NCBI GenBank assembly: GCA_023245475.1
Contig: JAHFKF010000008.1
Location: forward strand, 1-24,676
DNA: 24,676 nucleotides
Direction of reading: 5' to 3'
Origin: Candidatus Levyibacteriota bacterium
Lineage (GTDB): Bacteria; Patescibacteriota; Microgenomatia; Levybacterales; UBA12049
A model generated the notes under the pieces. The model searched no databases. It worked only from the letters and a program-made list of their open reading frames with translations, and was not told where the DNA came from. Position 1 is the first letter of the stretch. Every line of letters starts with the position of its first letter. Position numbers and translations under genes: made by a program. This document shows, piece by piece, positions 12,380 to 19,971 of the stretch.

Positions 12380-12925
12380 TTATTTACTTTTTTTAAGTAA
12401 CAACCCAGTGGTGAGGGAAAGAAGCCCCATAAGAAAGAGTCCTACAATCGCAACAGTATTTCCAGTTTTAGCAAGTGCAATAGGCTTTGTAGCTGATACA
12501 GCTTGGGTTCCTTTACATGTGTAATCAATGTTCTTTGCAAGATATTTAGTATCTTCAAGACCCCATGATGCACCGGTTGTTACTTCAATCCAACCTTCAC
12601 TTTTAAGAACTGAAATATCAGTTGATGAAAGCTTTGATACTTTGTACCAGTTTGTTTGGATACCTGAACCATTGTCAGGACACAAACATTGCATTACGTT
12701 TGCATCTGAGAGACGATAAATTGAGTCTGTACCAGCATAGGTGCCTTTGTTAACAACACCATGGTTGTTACCAGTGTTTACTTGGGAAACAGCAACTTTA
12801 GGATTCAAACATGAACCAAAGTCAGGAGTTGAAACCGCAAAAGCAGGTCCTGCAGAAGCAGCAAAAACGATAGGTAATGCGATAGCTGTAACAATTAATT
12901 TATTCATATAGATAAAATTTACCAT
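12380..12925 (-). CDS. Sortase-anchored surface protein (signal peptide + LAKTG tail)
   Basis: The precursor has 181 residues. The signal peptide (MNKLIVTAIALPIVFAASAGPAFA, in two parts around residues 7-30) likely cleaves after AFA. The ectodomain contains four Cys (39, 80, 82, 137) and the segment MQCLCPDNGSGIQTNWYK. The C-terminal sorting signal is LAKTG (151-155), then a hydrophobic helix (VAIVGLFLMGLLSLTTGLLL) and KKSK. It precedes the sortase gene in the same operon and is its obvious substrate. There are two start options. ATG 12925 has a -10, TATAAG (12939-12934), eight bases upstream. ATG 12907 gives a more classical signal peptide. Another TATAAT (12960-12955) could serve the shorter form. 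Confidence 0.85.
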   Translation of the reverse strand: MVNFIYMNKLIVTAIALPIVFAASAGPAFAVSTPDFGSCLNPKVAVSQVNTGNNHGVVNKGTYAGTDSIYRLSDANVMQCLCPDNGSGIQTNWYKVSKLSSTDISVLKSEGWIEVTTGASWGLEDTKYLAKNIDYTCKGTQAVSATKPIALAKTGNTVAIVGLFLMGLLSLTTGLLLKKSK

Positions 12926-12933
12926 AAACAGAA

Positions 12934-12960
12934 CTTATAATAAATTGTTATAGGATTATA
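12934..12960 (-). promoter_or_regulatory. Two overlapping -10-like boxes before the surface protein gene
   Basis: On the minus strand TGTTATAAT (12963-12955) is an extended -10 and TATAAG (12939-12934) is a second box. The first gives a leader of about 40 bases to ATG 12907, the second a leaderless mRNA from ATG 12925. Confidence 0.4.
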
Positions 12961-13003
12961 ACACATATATTGAAAATGTCAATAGTATTGATAGGGGCAA
13001 AAT

Positions 13004-14062
13004 TTAATGGTAGAAAATGAGTTTTTTGAAGAAAAGATACATCCCATAGAGTTTCTTGTTTCCTAAGATAGCATTATATAAGTAGTTACAAAGACGCCAC
13101 CAATAGAAGACGAGCATGTTCTTGGAGAAAAGAATATCATACTGCACAGCAAAGAGAGGAGTAAACTCCTTCTTAAGAACAGTTACCCCACGTGAGTAGT
13201 CAAAAAGTTCGTATCCTTTCTCTCGCAAATGATCATATATATAAAAACTAAGCATTTTCCCGGGAGAAAGGAAGGCGTAGTTGCCATCAAACGCAGTCTG
13301 AAAGGCATGATAGGTCTTTTTGTATGTCAGCCCAATCGCATACACAACAGGCACTCCTTCATAGGACAAAATATCTACGGTAAGATTTTTACCAGCAACT
13401 GAGAGGAGTGCATGAATAAACTCTTTTTGCTCTTTTCCAGCCAAATCACTTGTTCCTTTTTGACGTTTGGTACTTCGCGCATCAATTTCAAATGCCTTTT
13501 CAAGCCCAAGAGAATTCCCTAGATAATTTTGAAACGTAAGAGATTTCTGATACCGCTTGATTTTATTCTGTATTTTATTTCTCATTTTATTGGTCATAAA
13601 ACGCAAGGGGTTGCTCTCGAGAGGAAGATACGGATTAATTGATGCTTCTTGTTTGCGTACCTGTTTATTGTTACGAAGAATAAGTTCTGCCATTTCTTTT
13701 GAAAATTCTTCAAGATAAAGATTACTCATTCCTGTTAAGTGATTGATAATTGCAGTAATAAGTTTAGGGTCATTGTCTTTAAGAAGTAACGTGCTTTTAT
13801 CAACAAATCTTTCTCCTGGGCAACAGATTGCTGAGATACCAAACCGTCGTTCAACAATAAGAGGGAAAATTGCTTCAAGCCTTCCATCTGTTTTTACTAC
13901 GAGAAAAAAATAATCTTTCAGATGCAAACCTTGCTTGCAGGCCATAAACCATGTTGGACTATTATGGAAAGTAGCAAAATGTGATTCATTCCACAGTTGC
14001 TGCCATTCATGTAGCAATTCCTCATCAAGACTCGTGTGTATTGTAATACTTCTTGCGGACAT
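13004..14062 (-). CDS. FemAB/BioF2-like GNAT transferase
   Basis: The 352-residue cytosolic protein is of the Acetyltransf_6 (BioF2-like)/FemAB superfamily, two tandem GNAT-like halves. The second half shows the family pattern VDILSYEGVPVVYAIGLTYKKTYHAFQTAFDGNYAFLSPGKMLSFYIYDHLREKGYELFDYSRG, split here as GVPVVYAIG, AFDGNYAFLSPGKML and KGYELFDYSRGVTVLKKEF. Relatives transfer amino acids to peptidoglycan (FemABX) or acyl groups in polysaccharide clusters (CelD-like). As the last gene of the glycan cluster, six bases after the glycosidase-like gene, acylation or aminoacylation of the surface glycan or wall is the likely job. The acyl donor is unknown. Confidence 0.8.
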   Translation of the reverse strand: MSARSITIHTSLDEELLHEWQQLWNESHFATFHNSPTWFMACKQGLHLKDYFFLVVKTDGRLEAIFPLIVERRFGISAICCPGERFVDKSTLLLKDNDPKLITAIINHLTGMSNLYLEEFSKEMAELILRNNKQVRKQEASINPYLPLESNPLRFMTNKMRNKIQNKIKRYQKSLTFQNYLGNSLGLEKAFEIDARSTKRQKGTSDLAGKEQKEFIHALLSVAGKNLTVDILSYEGVPVVYAIGLTYKKTYHAFQTAFDGNYAFLSPGKMLSFYIYDHLREKGYELFDYSRGVTVLKKEFTPLFAVQYDILFSKNMLVFYWWRLCNYLYNAILGNKKLYGMYLFFKKLIFYH

Positions 14063-14068
14063 AGATTG

Positions 14069-15061
14069 TTACTCAGGTATATTTAGTAAATAATACTTTT
14101 TTATTATAGAGACAGCTGATCGGGGAGTACCATTGTCATTCCACAGTTGCGTTGAACCTCCCTTATTGGTCCAGTAATTAACGCCCTTCAACTCTGGTAT
14201 CGTAGTAAGCAGTGCAAAAGCTTCATCTAACCACTGCTTCTGGGCATCTTCAGTCATAACGCCATGAATATCAGGAATCGGTGCCCCAAATTCTCCTAAG
14301 ATAATTGTACCACCACTTTGCGCTGCAAGAGACTGGACATCTTCTGCAAGCTTTTGCGGGGTTGAGACATAATGATCAATAACAACAACCCCACCTAATG
14401 CTTGAGTTGTCTCTTTATCCATCATTGCACGAGCCAAGTCTCCGTTCATTGAGAAGTAGTTGGATGTAACATTTTTACCAATCTCGGCAAAGGCATCTTT
14501 TGTGACATGGTACTCGGCAATCAAAAATTCTCGATGTAGTTGGACGTCAGGATGATGTCCCCATTCAATCTTCATTCCATTTTCGCATTCTGGACAAGAA
14601 GTAAAAATATCACCGTCGGTAAACAATTCAGGATGACCTACAATAAACTCTCGAACTTTTATTAAATGCGTCTGGCGATTGATTCGTGGATATTCAAACC
14701 AGCCTTCCCAACCAGCAAAATTCCCCCGAAACCACACCTTTAAGTTATACTTGTGAGCTGCTGCAACCCAACGCTTAAGCACTGGCACAAATTCCTCATC
14801 GTATGGTGTACCAATCGCTACATAGTTTGCTCCTGTCTTTGCAATATCTGCCATTTGGTTATCAATGGTGGCATCAAACGTTGGATCTGACTCTGCTTGG
14901 CGAGCTTGATCTCGAGAATATTTCATCGTATCAATAGAACGGACTGCCCATTGCGTTTTAACTAACGGACTTTGAATTGTATTTTTTAATGGCGTGACAA
15001 ACAAAAGAATTGCAAATGTTATCAAAAAAGCTCCAATAAATAAAAATAGTAATTTTTTCAT
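14069..15061 (-). CDS. Membrane-anchored TIM-barrel glycoside hydrolase-like protein
   Basis: The 330-residue protein has an N-terminal signal anchor (LLFLFIGAFLITFAILLFV). Its domain has the rhythm of a TIM-barrel glycosidase: IAKTGANYVAIGTPYDEEFVPVLKRWVAAAHKYNLKVWFRGNFAGWEGW (74-121), VVVIDHYVS, GGTIILGEFGAPIPD (250-264) and GVNYWTNKGGSTQLW. E257 in LGEFG sits where a barrel-end nucleophile is expected in GH5-like enzymes. E158 or E160 in CPECENG (156-162) is a possible acid/base. The CPEC Cys pair is unusual. It probably trims or releases extracellular glycan. A TATAAT (15077-15072) ten bases before the ATG suggests an extra promoter inside the cluster. Confidence 0.75.
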   Translation of the reverse strand: MKKLLFLFIGAFLITFAILLFVTPLKNTIQSPLVKTQWAVRSIDTMKYSRDQARQAESDPTFDATIDNQMADIAKTGANYVAIGTPYDEEFVPVLKRWVAAAHKYNLKVWFRGNFAGWEGWFEYPRINRQTHLIKVREFIVGHPELFTDGDIFTSCPECENGMKIEWGHHPDVQLHREFLIAEYHVTKDAFAEIGKNVTSNYFSMNGDLARAMMDKETTQALGGVVVIDHYVSTPQKLAEDVQSLAAQSGGTIILGEFGAPIPDIHGVMTEDAQKQWLDEAFALLTTIPELKGVNYWTNKGGSTQLWNDNGTPRSAVSIIKKYYLLNIPE

Positions 15062-15071
15062 TGATAAGGTT

Positions 15072-15077
15072 ATTATA
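15072..15077 (-). promoter_or_regulatory. Internal -10 box before the glycosidase-like gene
   Basis: TATAAT on the minus strand, in the 16-base gap between the GT-C gene and the glycosidase-like gene, ten bases before the ATG. The last two genes may thus also be transcribed on their own. Confidence 0.4.
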
Positions 15078-16697
15078 TCATTGACCAGGAAGCGATTGCA
15101 GAGAAGTCACATACTCCGGTTTCAATTCATAAATGTCTGCAAAAGGGAAATGCTTAACAAGAGTATATTTATTCTTAAATTCTTGATTGTGTTGTAAAAC
15201 ACGGAATGTAAAATCATTGGTATCATTGGTTCTGAGCACAATCCAGCGGGCATAACGCTGTGGATTTGCTGTCGCAATATCCCAATATTCACCTGTACCT
15301 TCATGAATAAATCTCTTCATTGGAAGACCAGATGAAAAGATAATAGCATCGTGTGACGCAACGGAAACCAATACATACCCTTTTTGATTAGTTGCATTGG
15401 TTCGCAACCAACCACTCACTTCACTGACGTTTTTTCCACTTGCACCAACTCGTGCGTCATCAATCGTCACGGCGTCGTGGTTGGCAAATGAGAAAACAGT
15501 AGAAAAGAGCAAAAGCCCTAAGACAACAAAACGAAGGGCGCGTACCCGGTAAACAAAATAACCAATAAAGATTGCGAGCGTAGGAATCATCATCAATCCA
15601 TACCGAACATTGAACCATGAGTTTCCAGACAATCCTTGCACAAACAATACTGAATGTCCAAAGTAAAGTGCAACTATGTTAAAGAAAAAAGGAGCAAGTA
15701 ACACCAATGTCGCGAAACGAATATTGAAACTGATTTTCTTATCAAACCATAACAATACAGAACCTACAGTGCCCAAAAAGACAGTGACAAAACTAGCATT
15801 ATAAATGAGCGCATACATATACGTCTGCAGCGAGAATAACGCATTATGTTTCGTGGCAAGAACACCTGCTTGTTCAAGTTGCAGTTGCTGTTGATGAGCG
15901 GAATAAGGACCTAAAGCAAAGTAAAGCGGATCTTTAAAGATCATTAAATTCCATAATAACCACAAAAAGATACCAAATCCTCCAAGTGTCGCAAACAAAA
16001 CAATTACTCCTTCTGCAGTTTTGTATCCATACTTTCTAACAGTATGAATAAAGACAAGCCCGATCGCAAAGAGGAACAAAAACCAACCATCATAACGAAT
16101 AAGTGTAGAGAGCATAATCCAAAAAGCAGCCTTTAATAACCGAAAGAGTTTTTCCTCTTTATGCCACATGAGGAGTTCGTAAGCCCCTGCTGTCATAGTT
16201 GCCAACAATAATAGCTCTGTCATTGCAGTCGATTGCATATACAGCACATTAATATTCAACGCAAAGACGGCCACACCAATTAGGCGCCCGAACATACTCA
16301 CACCCAGTTGCTTTAAAAATTGATAAATAATAAGTCCTGTTGCTACATATGCAATCATCGATTGAATAGCGCCAGACAAGCCAGAATGCCACATGAAGTC
16401 ATTCCAAATAGTCAACGTCATTAGTAAATGGGGTAGTGGCAACCAAACACTTCCTAGCTGAGCAAATCCCGGTTTCAAATTTTCAACAACACGACGACCG
16501 ATATCAAGATGTGAACGAGCATCGTTGTATGCAAGACCAATACCATTGGAATAGTAATACAAAAACATCGCAATCGAAAGCATACTGAGAACGAAAAAGA
16601 GAATCAGTGTCATTCTTTTTTCAAAGAAATCTTTTACATGATGTATAGCTGTATTTGAAAAAGTAAACTGTAATGAAAATGGTTTCTTATACTGCAT
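15078..16697 (-). CDS. GT-C fold membrane glycosyltransferase-like protein (first of two)
   Basis: The 539-residue polytopic protein has about ten membrane helices. The first extracytoplasmic loop carries the acidic motif AYNDARSHLDIGRR (ND at 58-59) and SVWLPLPHLLMTL, typical of GT-C (GT39/ArnT-like) enzymes that use polyprenyl-phosphate sugars. The soluble C-terminal part starts about VTIDDARVGASGKNVSEVSGWLRTN. The start is ATG 16697, with AAAGGAG four bases upstream. A further in-frame ATG at 16724 lacks a Shine-Dalgarno and would deepen the overlap. From 16697 it overlaps the preceding GT-C gene by 11 bases, indicating coupled translation. The substrate sugar and acceptor are unknown. Confidence 0.8.
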   Translation of the reverse strand: MQYKKPFSLQFTFSNTAIHHVKDFFEKRMTLILFFVLSMLSIAMFLYYYSNGIGLAYNDARSHLDIGRRVVENLKPGFAQLGSVWLPLPHLLMTLTIWNDFMWHSGLSGAIQSMIAYVATGLIIYQFLKQLGVSMFGRLIGVAVFALNINVLYMQSTAMTELLLLATMTAGAYELLMWHKEEKLFRLLKAAFWIMLSTLIRYDGWFLFLFAIGLVFIHTVRKYGYKTAEGVIVLFATLGGFGIFLWLLWNLMIFKDPLYFALGPYSAHQQQLQLEQAGVLATKHNALFSLQTYMYALIYNASFVTVFLGTVGSVLLWFDKKISFNIRFATLVLLAPFFFNIVALYFGHSVLFVQGLSGNSWFNVRYGLMMIPTLAIFIGYFVYRVRALRFVVLGLLLFSTVFSFANHDAVTIDDARVGASGKNVSEVSGWLRTNATNQKGYVLVSVASHDAIIFSSGLPMKRFIHEGTGEYWDIATANPQRYARWIVLRTNDTNDFTFRVLQHNQEFKNKYTLVKHFPFADIYELKPEYVTSLQSLPGQ

Positions 16698-18276
16698 GCT
16701 GCTCCTTTCTCTTTCGTGGAACACTCAACATTCGATAGTAGACTAAGATAAAAATTGGTACACTAATAAGGAAAATCATCAGATAACTATAGTAAGTCCA
16801 TGCTGACACATAGTTACGAGCATATGTATGGAAGATGAACGACTTAGAGTTTCCTTTATCAAGAAAATGAATATTTCTCATATAGTTATCTTCTTGAACT
16901 GTGTGTGTTTGCTTCTCTAATGCTGCGATTTCGACTTTGGGTGGATTCTTACTTGAGGTAATAGCCCCAGCTGTGTTAATAAACAATGAATAAGCAAGTA
17001 CAACAAAAAAGAGAATCGAGATAAAAAATGAACGTTTATAGTAGGTGAGAACAAAAGCGATAAAGATAGATAAAATTGCATAGGAAGGAATTAAATACCG
17101 AGCACCAAATGCCCATCCACCATACGCATCTCCCCACATTGAGTAAACAAGCACGTTAAAACCGAAAATAGCAACAAGTAATCCAGCATATTTCTGTTTT
17201 TTTTGTAAGGCCAATACCAAACCTAAAATACCAAACAACATAATCGGTGTATAGTAAATGATTCCTCGATCAGGACTAATAAATAAGGTATACATTCCAT
17301 TTATCGCGTTTCTATTTTTAAATGCGTTCATAAGCGAACTATCAATAACAATTGGCTCGATTACCTCACCTTGCAATTTCTTGAGAACATCTTTTTCAAA
17401 CAGTGGCGTCCCGTCAGGTTTGATTTCAACAGCTCTCTCAAGCGTTCCTGAAATCGTAAGCGGATTATGATAGGACACAGCATTGAACCATAAGAAAAAA
17501 GCTAGAGGAATAATCATACCTCCCAAAGCAAGGATTCGTAACAGAGGAGCTTTCATTGTTACAAAATGCTCGTGCTTTTCAACTAAGAATGTTCGCACTA
17601 ATGCAACCAACCCAATCGGTAACATCATAAAGAGATTCGGATAATCAACTGTAATAGAAAAAGCACATAAAAACCAAATCGCTGCCAACGAAGCAATCGT
17701 ATTAAAACGGATCAATAAATAGACAGCTAACAGAATCAAAAATGTCGAGATATGATGTTGATAGAGGGTAACTGCATACGTAAAAGCCGGGGTCGCAAAA
17801 AGGAATGTAAACGAGGCAAGTGTCGCGGCGAGAGAATTAGCACCCAACCGAACAGCAATAGCCCGAATCAAGATGGTATTCAAAAGAGCAAAGAGAGCAA
17901 CCATAGCAAATGCACCTACTTGAGCAACGCCAAAGTGTTTACCAATAAGATATCCAGGAATCACAAGGAATGACAATGACGGAGCAAACAGAGACACATA
18001 GCGCTTATCAGGAGTATATGCAACGTCTGGCGCAGTAAATCGTGCGATGTCTGTAGAAAAGGTAAAGCTGTGATCCTCAACAATCGAGTACAGAAGCGCA
18101 TATCTCCCTCGCTCTGGAGAAAGCTCCAAAGGTCCATTGTCTTTCCAAGAGAGATCGTTAAGATCCTTACTTGTAGGATTGCCAGGAAGTCCTCGTAAAG
18201 AAAAAAACAGCATTAATGCACAAAAGAGGAAAAAGAATACCGGTCCCAGTTTTTTAAGTATCTTCATAACGTTCAT
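16687..18276 (-). CDS. GT-C fold membrane glycosyltransferase-like protein (second of two)
   Basis: The 529-residue polytopic protein has one N-terminal helix (FFFLFCALMLFFSL), a long first loop with LSPERGRYALLYSIVEDHSFTFSTD and KRYVSLFAPSLSFLVIPGY, then about ten more helices. A final helix (SYLMIFLISVPIFILVYY) is followed by a basic tail (RKRKEQ). The layout fits GT39-type mannosyl/arabinosyl transferase relatives in CPR and archaea, but no specific reaction can be assigned. It overlaps the deacetylase stop by four bases (ATGA) and has the good Shine-Dalgarno GGGAGGT six bases upstream, so it is firmly in the operon. Confidence 0.78.
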   Translation of the reverse strand: MNVMKILKKLGPVFFFLFCALMLFFSLRGLPGNPTSKDLNDLSWKDNGPLELSPERGRYALLYSIVEDHSFTFSTDIARFTAPDVAYTPDKRYVSLFAPSLSFLVIPGYLIGKHFGVAQVGAFAMVALFALLNTILIRAIAVRLGANSLAATLASFTFLFATPAFTYAVTLYQHHISTFLILLAVYLLIRFNTIASLAAIWFLCAFSITVDYPNLFMMLPIGLVALVRTFLVEKHEHFVTMKAPLLRILALGGMIIPLAFFLWFNAVSYHNPLTISGTLERAVEIKPDGTPLFEKDVLKKLQGEVIEPIVIDSSLMNAFKNRNAINGMYTLFISPDRGIIYYTPIMLFGILGLVLALQKKQKYAGLLVAIFGFNVLVYSMWGDAYGGWAFGARYLIPSYAILSIFIAFVLTYYKRSFFISILFFVVLAYSLFINTAGAITSSKNPPKVEIAALEKQTHTVQEDNYMRNIHFLDKGNSKSFIFHTYARNYVSAWTYYSYLMIFLISVPIFILVYYRMLSVPRKRKEQHAV

Positions 18277-19085
18277 AAATACCTCCCTAGAAATGACGTC
18301 TTAATCATCTGTCTAAAGCGTATCACTGATGGAGAAAAAAGTACACGGAATTCAGCAAAAGTATGTGTCCCATCAACACCAACACGAGGAACAAGCAAAG
18401 GATTGGTCGCAGTATTGATAGCACCATCATCCATAGTAAATGCCAAGATATAACCTGCTTTACTAAGAGTTTGCACAACCCGTGCGTTATGTTTCCCACG
18501 AGGATAAGCAAAATATGAGATCTTCTTATTAAGTAATTGTTCCAATATTTTTTTTGCTGTTGTTACTTCTGTTTCTAACTCTTTGGCGGTGACTTCAGTA
18601 AGATTGGCATGAGTTCCACTGTGGCAACCAATAATCCAGCCCGCGTCTCTAAGAGAAGTAATTTCTTTTTCAGAGAGGAGTGGACGATGAGTATCCAACT
18701 GTTCCCAATTTGCGTGAACCCCATCACTCAAAACAAACAAGGTGGGAGTAATGGCATGCTTTGTAAAAAATGGTTTCAGAGTAAGAATATCTTTGTAGCC
18801 ATCATCAAACGTAAGTACAACGGAAGGAGTTTTCATTACTCTCTTACCACTAATAACATCAGCTACGTCCGCTGGTGAAACAAGATTATAATGCTTTTTA
18901 AGATACGTTAATTGCTTTTCAACAGTTTCTTTATCAATACTAAATTGCCAAGAGTCCTTGGCAATACTATGGTATGAAAGGACAACAAGGGAACTCTTAC
19001 GCCCAAAAAGCATATCGATAGTACCTAATGTAAGATAGATGCATCGTCGTACCATAATAAATAAAGGATATAATAATTTCTTCAT
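18273..19085 (-). CDS. Polysaccharide deacetylase (NodB/CE4 family)
   Basis: The 270-residue protein begins with a hydrophobic segment (LLYPLFIMVRRCIYLTLGTIDMLF) that could anchor it. The NodB domain has all the CE4 motifs. SYHSI (38-42) comes first, then TFDDG (92-96) with catalytic and metal aspartates, GCHSGTH (H155 and H159, metal ligands) and FAYPRGKHN (192-200). It removes N- or O-acetyl groups from a glycan such as poly-N-acetylglucosamine or peptidoglycan. The Icaand PgaB-type fold order (YHSI before TFDDG) suits exopolysaccharide deacetylation. The start is ATG 19085, one base after the preceding stop. An upstream in-frame TTG (19106) overlaps the GT2 gene. Confidence 0.92.
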   Translation of the reverse strand: MKKLLYPLFIMVRRCIYLTLGTIDMLFGRKSSLVVLSYHSIAKDSWQFSIDKETVEKQLTYLKKHYNLVSPADVADVISGKRVMKTPSVVLTFDDGYKDILTLKPFFTKHAITPTLFVLSDGVHANWEQLDTHRPLLSEKEITSLRDAGWIIGCHSGTHANLTEVTAKELETEVTTAKKILEQLLNKKISYFAYPRGKHNARVVQTLSKAGYILAFTMDDGAINTATNPLLVPRVGVDGTHTFAEFRVLFSPSVIRFRQMIKTSFLGRYL

Positions 19086-19086
19086 A

Positions 19087-19971
19087 TTATTTTGTTGATG
19101 TAGCAATATTCCAAAGACCAGTTATCTTCTTATCACGATTTAACATTGTAACAAGAAGCACCCCACAATAAGGAATAAAATACCATGGCATAAGCAAACA
19201 ATATTTCACTGCGGCAAAGATTCTAGGAAACAAAGGAATACTATAGAGAGCATTAAAATCTAATGAAAAATAACTTTCCATTTCCTCTCTGGAATTTCGA
19301 TATCGAGAGGATTGATTGAGATGATCTTTAAAGGTAGTAGGGGATTTATAATAGACAAAACAATCAGAAATATATCGTGGCGTATAACCTGCGGCAAGTG
19401 AACTAAAATAAAAATATGTGTCGTCATTAACAAGCTGCAACGGCATCCGTAATTTTCTTGCAAATTCTTTATCAACCGCTAGTAAACATCCTCTAAAAGA
19501 AAGATAGTTCTTGCCATGATTCCACCGTTTAGCAATATCCTTAACAATAAACACTCCTACTTGAATACAATGTTCAAAGAAAGTTTTTGCAGGAAGTGGA
19601 GTAACATTGATCGACACCAATCCATCTTTAGACAAATTGCTGCTTCCAACTAATCGTGATAATAATTTCTGATCTGAAATAACAACATCAGCATCAACAA
19701 CGACAAGAGCATCACATGTAAAGCTTGCAAGAATCTGATTTAATCGATACGCCTTTCCTTTTCTTTCAGTGCCAACGATCATCCGAATTCTTTTGTCATT
19801 TACTTGCAGGATTTTTTCTTTTGTCTTATCACCGCAACCATCGAGAGCAATAATAATTTCTTTTAACAAATATGATTCTTCTTTTTGAGAAAGCAACATA
19901 TGAAGAATATGCTCGATATTTGCCTCTTCGTTATATGCTGAGATACCTACTGATAATGTTACTTTTTTCAT
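19087..19971 (-). CDS. Family 2 glycosyltransferase
   Basis: The 294-residue GT-A fold enzyme has the nucleotide-sugar site SVGISAYNEEANI (7-19), DGCGDKT (44-50), the metal-binding DAD (93-95) in LVVVDADVV, the base-region NDD (182-184) and QSSRYR (220-225). The last is a QxxRW-like motif in which W is replaced. It is followed by hydrophobic segments (FAAVKYCLLMPWYFIPYCGVLLVTML) that could hold it at the membrane. It would add a sugar to the glycan made by the upstream fusion protein. Its ATG overlaps the fusion gene's stop by four bases (ATGA). Confidence 0.9.
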   Translation of the reverse strand: MKKVTLSVGISAYNEEANIEHILHMLLSQKEESYLLKEIIIALDGCGDKTKEKILQVNDKRIRMIVGTERKGKAYRLNQILASFTCDALVVVDADVVISDQKLLSRLVGSSNLSKDGLVSINVTPLPAKTFFEHCIQVGVFIVKDIAKRWNHGKNYLSFRGCLLAVDKEFARKLRMPLQLVNDDTYFYFSSLAAGYTPRYISDCFVYYKSPTTFKDHLNQSSRYRNSREEMESYFSLDFNALYSIPLFPRIFAAVKYCLLMPWYFIPYCGVLLVTMLNRDKKITGLWNIATSTK

